Origin: Hedera helix
Taxonomy: Eukaryota > Streptophyta > Magnoliopsida > Apiales > Araliaceae
NCBI GenBank assembly: GCA_947179155.2
Contig: OX359269.1
Coordinates: forward strand, 55,614,524 to 55,678,523
Reading direction: 5' to 3'
DNA: 64,000 nt
The position numbers were made by a program, and so were the translations under genes. Position 1 is the first letter of the stretch. Every line of letters begins with the position of its first letter. Under the pieces are notes generated by a model. The model was given only the letters and a program-made list of their open reading frames with translations, was not told the DNA's origin and ran no database searches. Positions 58,114-64,000 of the stretch are shown here, one piece after another.

Positions 58114-59868
58114 TTTGTTGGAACGGATGGGGACAAAAAGTCCCAAATTATAGACAACAAGCTCGGCCACAGTTGGAACATAGCTTTGCCACATACTAAC
58201 TTGCAAAGAGGCTTCATATATATATATATATATCATCTTGGCTTTGACCAAACAACACCTATGTAAAAGAGACAACTGATAAATGAAGCACCACATACTC
58301 TTTACAACAACTAGAAGCAAGTTGAAGATCTTCAAGTGATTTTAACTCATCCTGCTCAAACCATGATATAAGCACATGTTACGGAAGTTATTGAACATAG
58401 TACCAAATTAAACATCATACTCTATAAAAGACTTGTTCATAAGAAAGGAATTCTAGGGAATAATTGGACCTGATTCATCAAGTGAACACCTAGCATAAAG
58501 CAATAGGTAATCAATCATAGAAATAGTGAACTAATGCATAGAGAAGAAAATGACAATTGTCATCGGAAGGATACACAAGGAATTTGTTCAATGAAATTAG
58601 GAAAACATATTTTCATTTAAGGGTGTAAACGAACCGAATCAAATTGAATATTACGTTGCTAAGATTTGGTTCATAAAATTTTATTGAGTGTGAAATAAAA
58701 TTTGATTGAAATTCGTTTAGCTATCGAGTTGGGCACGATCTCGAATCGAGCCCGAATAGTTTAAATTTTTCGAACGAATATAATTCGAATATCAATAAAA
58801 AATTATAATTTGAAGATATTCGGATAATTTATCAAACTTTAAACTATGTTCATATTTGAATCGTTTATATTTCAAATCGAACTTTTAATTGAGCCGACAC
58901 GAATCGAGCTCGAACCGTTTAGTTCATTTTATAGACTTACTTCCATTATTAACCTGATTGGTTATCATGTATGTATCTAATATATGCCTTCTTTTCTTAA
59001 TTTTGCTGACTTGAAACTATCAATTTTTGTAGGATTTACCCTTTCATAAAGCCATAACCAGCATGGGATTGGGGCGATTGAGTACTAATGTATAAAGTGT
59101 TGATTGAAAAGTGTTGAAGCAATGTGCTTGGGGAATTTGTGTGGGATCCATGGCGGGGTTCCATTCTGATCAAGCTCGTTAATCCAATATGAATTGTACG
59201 TGCGTAATAGTCCTTTAAACCCAAAGAAGCACCTTAATTATAGATCTTCAACACTTGAAATTACCATCTCCAAGAACTGTATCGTGCATAACAGCATTTC
59301 ATTATTATAGAATATGAGGTACACAGATGCTAAGGACTTGGAGGATGTAATTGTATATTAATTTTCCTAGATACAATTGACCTCATGAGAGGAAGTAAGC
59401 CATTTTTTCCATTTCCGGAAATCTGAAGAACTTACAGAAAAAATTACTCACCTCCCTTTTTCAATTCCCCAAAAGTTATAAGGGAAATAACGAACCACTA
59501 TAAACCAAAATCAACGCTATGGAAGACTTCTGAGTACGTAAACTGAAAAGATCGTGTAGTTGCCTTCTTAAAAGAATTAAAGAGATACTAGTAATCAAGC
59601 CTTCATAGAATTATTGGTATGAAGAATAAAGAAGAAGAGGAAACAATTAACTAAAACAGTAATGGAGTATAATAATAAAGTAAATCCAAAGATAGAAAGA
59701 AAGAAAGCTGACCTCCAGAATGCCAACTTGCCTTTGCAGAACCTGCAGCTTGGCCAGTTGTCGTCGTTTTCCATAGAAATCAGAGGAGTACCCGGAGGGA
59801 ATTTTGCGGAGGAGGGTGATGAAACGTCCATTAAAACGATCAGTCAACATCCAAACACCTACACTCAT
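58114..59868 (-). pseudogene. Type-C G-protein gamma subunit (AGG3/GS3/DEP1-like) relic
   Basis: On the minus strand, 59713-59868 ends KIPSGYSSDFYGKRRQLAKL QVLQRQVGILE and is followed by a GT donor. The segment 58299-58351 starts after a GAGCAG acceptor and reads DELKSLEDLQLASSCCKE, ending at a GTATGT donor. A third stretch (58114-58183) reads VAELVVYNLGLFVPIRSNK. Joined, these match the gamma-domain pattern SPPGYPDLYGKRRxMxKVQVLExEIGxLExELKSxEGLQPASRCCKEVADFVVANSDPLIP. Such proteins tether G-beta at the plasma membrane and control organ size. The better start (MDVSSPSSAKFPPG, ATG at 59831) is one frame off from the DFYGKRR reading. No acceptor precedes VAEL properly and the Cys-rich tail is absent. 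I therefore call it decayed, but an unusual functional gene is not excluded. Confidence 0.62.
58618..58935. repeat. TCGA-rich dispersed repeat in the G-gamma relic intron
   Basis: The segment begins AAGGGTGTAAACGAACCGAA and contains many GAATCGAGCCCGAA/TCGAACGAAT-type words, a dispersed plant repeat pattern. It has no open frame and no clear termini. Confidence 0.4.
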
Positions 59869-60188
59869 TTATTCAAATAAATATAGTGCCCCTACAGAGA
59901 TGAGATGAAACTTTGAGAGATTAGGGAGAGGGAGGAAAGAAACTTTGTTATTAAAAAGGACAAACTAACCATACGACTGATCTATAATTAGCAGGATCTG
60001 AAATAAATAATAAAAGTAAAAACAAGGTATATATATGATCGAGAAGGGGAGAGCATAAATTATTAGTATTAGTCTCCTGATCCATTGAACTGATTCAATT
60101 AAGCAGAAGAGTGAGTGCGAATGTCAGAGAGGGAGAGAGCTGATGATATGTGCATATTGGTACTTAAACCTAAAGGATTCAACTGGAG

Positions 60189-60372
60189 ATGTTTACGGGG
60201 CACCAACTTCAGCTTAGTAAGTTCATAATATTTTTCATGGTTGGTAGTTGTCTTATTTTTTTAATGACACATCTTCTTATATATAATATAATGAAAAACA
60301 TTAAGAACTTATTAATTAGGGTGAAGTTGGTGCCAACCTCACCCTAACCAGATCCTTACCGGGGGACACCAA
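60189..60372. mobile_element. Foldback MITE upstream of the G-gamma relic
   Basis: GGCACCAACTTCAGCTTAGT / AAGTTCATAATATTTTTCAT at the left pairs with ATGAAAAACATTAAGAACTT and GTGAAGTTGGTGCC at the right. The loop is about 55 bp and AT-rich. Confidence 0.65.
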
Positions 60373-60379
60373 AATGTTT

Positions 60380-61670
60380 ATAGAGGATGCGCGGAGTCAT
60401 TGAAGCCTTTGGACGGACAGAGAGGGAGGATGAGAGAAGCCAAGTGAATGAATATCTTGTTAGGAAGAAGAGAAATATATAACCCGTGGCAGGCAGCTAC
60501 CCTCTCCTCCTCTTCGTCTCTCAAATTAATTCAATAAATTGTTACACAATATCACCCCGATTTCACTTTACTTGCACTAGACAAAACCAAGAGTGTAGTA
60601 AGAGATACCAGCAACTCAGCCAGGAAAGGACAAGTAATAATGGATTCATTCCACAAGCTCGTTCACTAATCTATCAAAACAATGGAGCCACTAAATTCGA
60701 TTTTAAAATACAAAATTTGGTAAATGGCCAAATTTACCACACATGTTATTTTTTTTTTTAATATAATTACAATCACACTTTTTAACAAGGGATATGTCTA
60801 AAAGTGATTTGTGAGTAAGGATGAGTATAGTTCAAATAGGTGAAGGAGTCGGTAGATTTCTAAAGTAAATTAGCATGTATATCTGTTTATGGAAAGATAA
60901 TACTGTAGAGAAACTTGTCCAAAAAAAAGAGAAGATAATTGTTGAGAAAGGCAAACACGCAAAAATAAAGCGGGAGCCTATGTTGCAGGTGACGAGATTT
61001 TTTTTATAATGCCTCCCTAGAAGAGCAAGCTAGAATTGTTTATACGGCAATTTCCAAAATTATAGCATCAAGCTAATATACAATAACATGCAGTTTTTTG
61101 TTGCCGCCATTCAGCTTTGAAGAGTCGGATTACCTGCAAGACAGAAGATGATGAGGTTTATTCACCATTCGGATCATAAACACCGAGATGGATCAGGTTA
61201 TTCACCCATTCAAATGCACTGTCGCACGCTTGTAGCAGCCCACGGCAAAAGCCACTCCCAAGTCCCAACCCTGAGCAAAAATGAAACTTCTTGCACGTAT
61301 TTCCCAGTCATAGTCAAAGCTACAAAATGATACTCATCTATATAACATATTAAGCACACTCGGGCATAGCTTTAATAAATTCGTAATTAAGTCATATTTC
61401 AGATTCAGGTTCATAAACTGACATAATCATCACAAGAATTAGATCATGAAGTAAATCGTAATAGCATTAGATGCCAATACATGTAGAACAACTGCCTGGA
61501 GCATAACAACACGGCCTAAGAATTTCACACGTGACAGACTGAATATAAGCACAAGGAATCTTGCCAATGATCAAGTTAGAAGATTAAAAAATATCCTCAA
61601 AATTATAAATCTCAGAAGAAATGCTAAGGAATTTGATTAATGCTTTAGCTCTCTTATGCTTCAGTTCAAA
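60380..61670. other. Region without an assignable gene
   Basis: I see no complete gene. Short coding-like stretches occur on the minus strand near 61190-61310 (for example KYVQEVSFLLRVGTWEWLLP) but cannot be placed in a gene model. Confidence 0.45.
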
Positions 61671-61672
61671 AA

Positions 61673-61822
61673 TCACAAATCTCGAGCACGAATCCCAGGG
61701 GTATCCAGCAAGTCAGTGATTGCCTTTGTCCTTTCCATCTCACCTATTTCACCGTCAGATTGTTGTTGCATTGAAGTGTAAGACGTGAATGACGGAATCT
61801 GAGATGCATATCTTGGCGATGT
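61673..61822 (-). CDS. Candidate terminal exon of an unidentified gene
   Basis: After a possible acceptor (GGGAAG, last base 61823) the minus strand reads 49 codons, including PRYASQIPSFTSYTSMQQQS and MERTKAITDLLDTPGIRARD L, then TGA at 61673-61675. Its composition and third-position pattern look coding, unlike the flanks. I do not recognise the protein. A possible upstream exon around 61985-62030 (AGEVQNNPFRKRSK after a CTCTTACAG acceptor) has no convincing donor. It may be a pseudogene fragment or the 3' end of a gene whose other exons lie beyond the window. Confidence 0.3.
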   Translation of the reverse strand, partial: TSPRYASQIPSFTSYTSMQQQSDGEIGEMERTKAITDLLDTPGIRARDL

Positions 61823-62498
61823 CTTCCCTCACAAATGAAGTGGCAAATTCTACAAATCATGCAACTTGTGAACATGAAATAAGAATTCTACAAATTATGC
61901 AACTTTTCTATGAAATTTAAGAATCATTAGCTGATGACAATATGGTCTCAGCCAGCGAGATGTGGAAAGACAATTTCATTTTGCTCCTCTTTCTAAAAGG
62001 ATTGTTTTGAACTTCCCCTGCTGTAAGAGATTATTGTATAATTAAAAAGATCTTATCGACCATCAACACAAATAAACAATTAATGAAGTGCAAAACTCAA
62101 TGATTAGTCAAAATGTAACAGTTCACTTAGTTACACAGAGTAGCCCTTTTGGATTCTGAAGATATATCCCAAGAATATATACTCCATTGATGCTAAGGCA
62201 GCTTTGCATGTTGGAGTTGGTATTAATGACTAACTAGAGAAAGAAACAAAGGAGAAATATGACAAAAGTTTCAAGGGTATATTCAAACACGCAAGTAATT
62301 AGATACAAAGCAATGGAAAAGTAATTGATATTGCAAACCTTGAAATGCTTTAGTCATTTAGCCATGCGAAGTTTGACAAATTGGTGTAGTTGATAAAAGA
62401 TCATGCATACAAATGCAGCGCGTGAATTGTATCTACGAACATTGCACGAGTTATGTTAAAAAGACAACATAATGTGAGCACAACTAGCCATTACTTAG

Positions 62499-63545
62499 CG
62501 CGTGAATTTTTTTTATTACAAAGACATTACTATATTAAAAAATATGTTACAAACTAGCCATTACTTAATTGACGTGTGACTTAGTTATTGGTGATGTGGC
62601 ACATAATATTAATATATTATTGAAATTAGAAAATGGAAAAATATTAGGCTTGTTACAATTCAACTTGGCCACCAATATCTTGTTCATTTTTTTTTCATCG
62701 GCGACCATACACATGATATTACACGTGGCAAAATTTGTCACATCACCAATAACTAACTCACACATCAGCTTTTTTGGCTCACGTAATATGTACGGTTCTA
62801 CACTTCTGTTGATGACAGTGTAATAATTGATTATTTGATAGTAAATAATAGAATAAAAACCTAGAATTTAGCTCTGTGCATAAATTACTAAGATTTAGGG
62901 TTTCAACTCCGTGTCTATTAACCCTAGGAAGAAAAATTATCTCTGCGATAATTGTAAGTCAAAACAATTCTTTAATAATCTGTGTAAAAACTGAGAATAC
63001 ACAAATGTTTTTATAGTACACAAATCCTAATCCAAATAGGACACAAAAACCCTAATCTGCAAATAATATTTAAAATACAAAAATACCCGTACTAATGAAA
63101 ATAAAATACCAACTATCTCCTAAAATAAAACAATCTCATAAATAAATAACAATCCCATAAATAAATAAATAAATAAAGTCTCTAAATAAATAACATCATG
63201 TGAATGAATATGATTCCCATCGTCTGTCAAATTTTTTGACTAAATGTTAAGTAATGATTGGTTTATAACATTTTTTTAGTATAGTAGTGTCTTCGTAACA
63301 AAAAAAAAAAGATTTAATAAACAAAATGAAAATCGACCCCTAATAAAGAACCAAAATGTCAATTAAAGGGTTCCACCTGCCACATATTCAAGTACCACAC
63401 ATAACAGCAGTTAAACATTAGTGCATTCAACATTTCCGTCAATTTTTTAGAGGAAATGTTAAATAATGACTAGTTTGTAATATCTTTTTTAATATAGTAA
63501 TGTCTTTGTAACAAAAAAAAAATCAGCAACCAAAATTAAAATCGA
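62499..63545. repeat. Dispersed repeat family, one inverted and two direct copies
   Basis: The motif AATGACTAGTTTGTAATATC followed by TTTTTTAATATAGTAATGTC and TTTGTAACAAAAAAA occurs at 63455-63520, again (diverged) at 63252-63315, and inverted at 62503-62567. The two direct copies are about 203 bp apart and continue into ATCGACCCC...CAATTAA. They look like transposon termini or a tandem duplication of one. Confidence 0.7.
62570..62772. mobile_element. MITE with near-perfect 25-bp inverted termini
   Basis: GTGTGACTTAGTTATTGGTG (from 62574) and the reverse complement of the right end, GTGTGAGTTAGTTATTGGTG, differ at one base over the 25 bp that continue to ATGTG. The body is 150 bp and AT-rich. 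The long termini suggest a Mutator-type MITE; a target duplication was not found. Confidence 0.7.
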
Positions 63546-64000
63546 CCCCCAGTATAGTACCAAAACATCAATTAACCCCAAGTACAAACTTATAAGCAAA
63601 AAATAAATTCAAAGACTTGCTAGCTTGTGCAAGGAAAATGAAATAAACATATACAAATATACCAGCTTAAAAAAAAAAAGGATTCACGCCCAACCAATTA
63701 TAACGAGCTTGCAATAATCTTATGCAAAGACTAGCTAGAGCCTAGAGTGATAAAACTATCGTAAATTCTACAAACAGCAAGCTCATTTAACTTAACAGAA
63801 GGGGAAGATGAAGGTAAATACAAGTAAAATCTTCAGAAAAGTGCAAAAAATCTTGAAACAGAAGTACGACAACAGAAGCTTTCAGAAAAAAAATCAGCAA
63901 AAAGAAATTTATAGATGAATTAGTCCTTCTTCACAAACTTATCTGCAATCATTATGCGCTTGATATACATGTAACAAGGTTACGCCCCTGATGATATGAA
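62820..64000. other. Repeat-rich right end of the window
   Basis: The region contains AT-rich DNA with A/T homopolymers, (AAAT)n near 63130-63170, and the repeat copies described separately. At 63919-63950 the minus strand reads RIMIADKFVKKD then stop, which could be the last codons of a gene beginning outside the window, but this is too short to call. Confidence 0.4.

Noticed and set aside
60486..60761. 91-codon plus-strand frame upstream of the G-gamma relic
   Set aside because: No domain, poor composition and no conserved motif; probably chance.
63919..63960. Possible last exon ending IKRIMIADKFVKKD on the minus strand at the window edge
   Set aside because: Too short, and an in-frame stop precedes it before any good acceptor, so a gene call is not supportable.
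1..64000. CRISPR arrays, operons, riboswitches or bacterial-type origins
   Set aside because: Nothing resembling them is present; the window is plant nuclear DNA with spliced genes.

Overview
This window is nuclear DNA from a flowering plant, most likely a eudicot. Genes have many GT-AG introns and AT-rich introns and intergenic DNA. The proteins recognised are plant-type: two chloroplast-targeted enzymes, a subtilase, a CYP71-type P450 relic and a type-C G-gamma relic. Many small plant transposons are also present. Placement among asterids is only an impression from protein similarity.

Layout. 1-0.56 kb: last exon of a TAF9-like TFIID subunit (+). 1.6-5.2 kb: complete six-exon plastid (p)ppGpp synthetase/hydrolase of the RSH2/RSH3 class (-), convergent with TAF9. 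5.2-16.1 kb: gene-poor AT-rich DNA with MITEs, foldback elements and microsatellites. 16.5-24.2 kb: complete 13-exon exportin-T (PAUSED) gene (+), carrying a solo LTR in intron 5. 24.9-27.1 kb: broken CYP71-type P450 (-), invaded by a 145-bp tandem duplication and a TA microsatellite. 28.3-33.4 kb: complete eight-exon plastid 13-lipoxygenase (-), with a hAT transposase relic antisense in intron 4. 33.4-39.9 kb: gene-poor, with foldback elements and long TA tracts. 39.95-40.3 kb: small intronless plant gene of unknown function (-). 41.9-49.4 kb: RBX1 RING-box gene (+), whose 6.7-kb third intron holds a hAT-type MITE, a SINE-like element, a hairpin and a complete short LTR retroelement. 50.8 kb: tRNA-Ser(GCU) (-). 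51.8-54.1 kb: intronless SBT1-type subtilase (-). 54.3-57.9 kb: degenerate Helitron-like block with an RPA70-like pseudogene that is itself split by a solo LTR. 58.1-59.9 kb: decayed type-C G-gamma (AGG3/GS3-like) gene (-). 60-64 kb: repeats, MITEs and weak exon candidates.

The genes do not form an operon or an obvious biosynthetic cluster. RSH and LOX are both plastid stress-signalling enzymes: RSH controls (p)ppGpp, and the 13-LOX makes the jasmonate and green-leaf-volatile precursor. TAF9, exportin-T and RBX1 are housekeeping components of transcription, tRNA export and ubiquitin ligation. I found no convincing new multi-gene system. The most interesting material is the nested transposon history inside introns, the two decayed genes, and several strong hairpins that could yield small RNAs.

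Exon coordinates were deduced by hand from splice consensus, reading-frame continuity and family knowledge. They close in frame for the five complete genes (RSH 715 aa, exportin-T 989 aa, LOX 908 aa, RBX1 122 aa, subtilase 765 aa).
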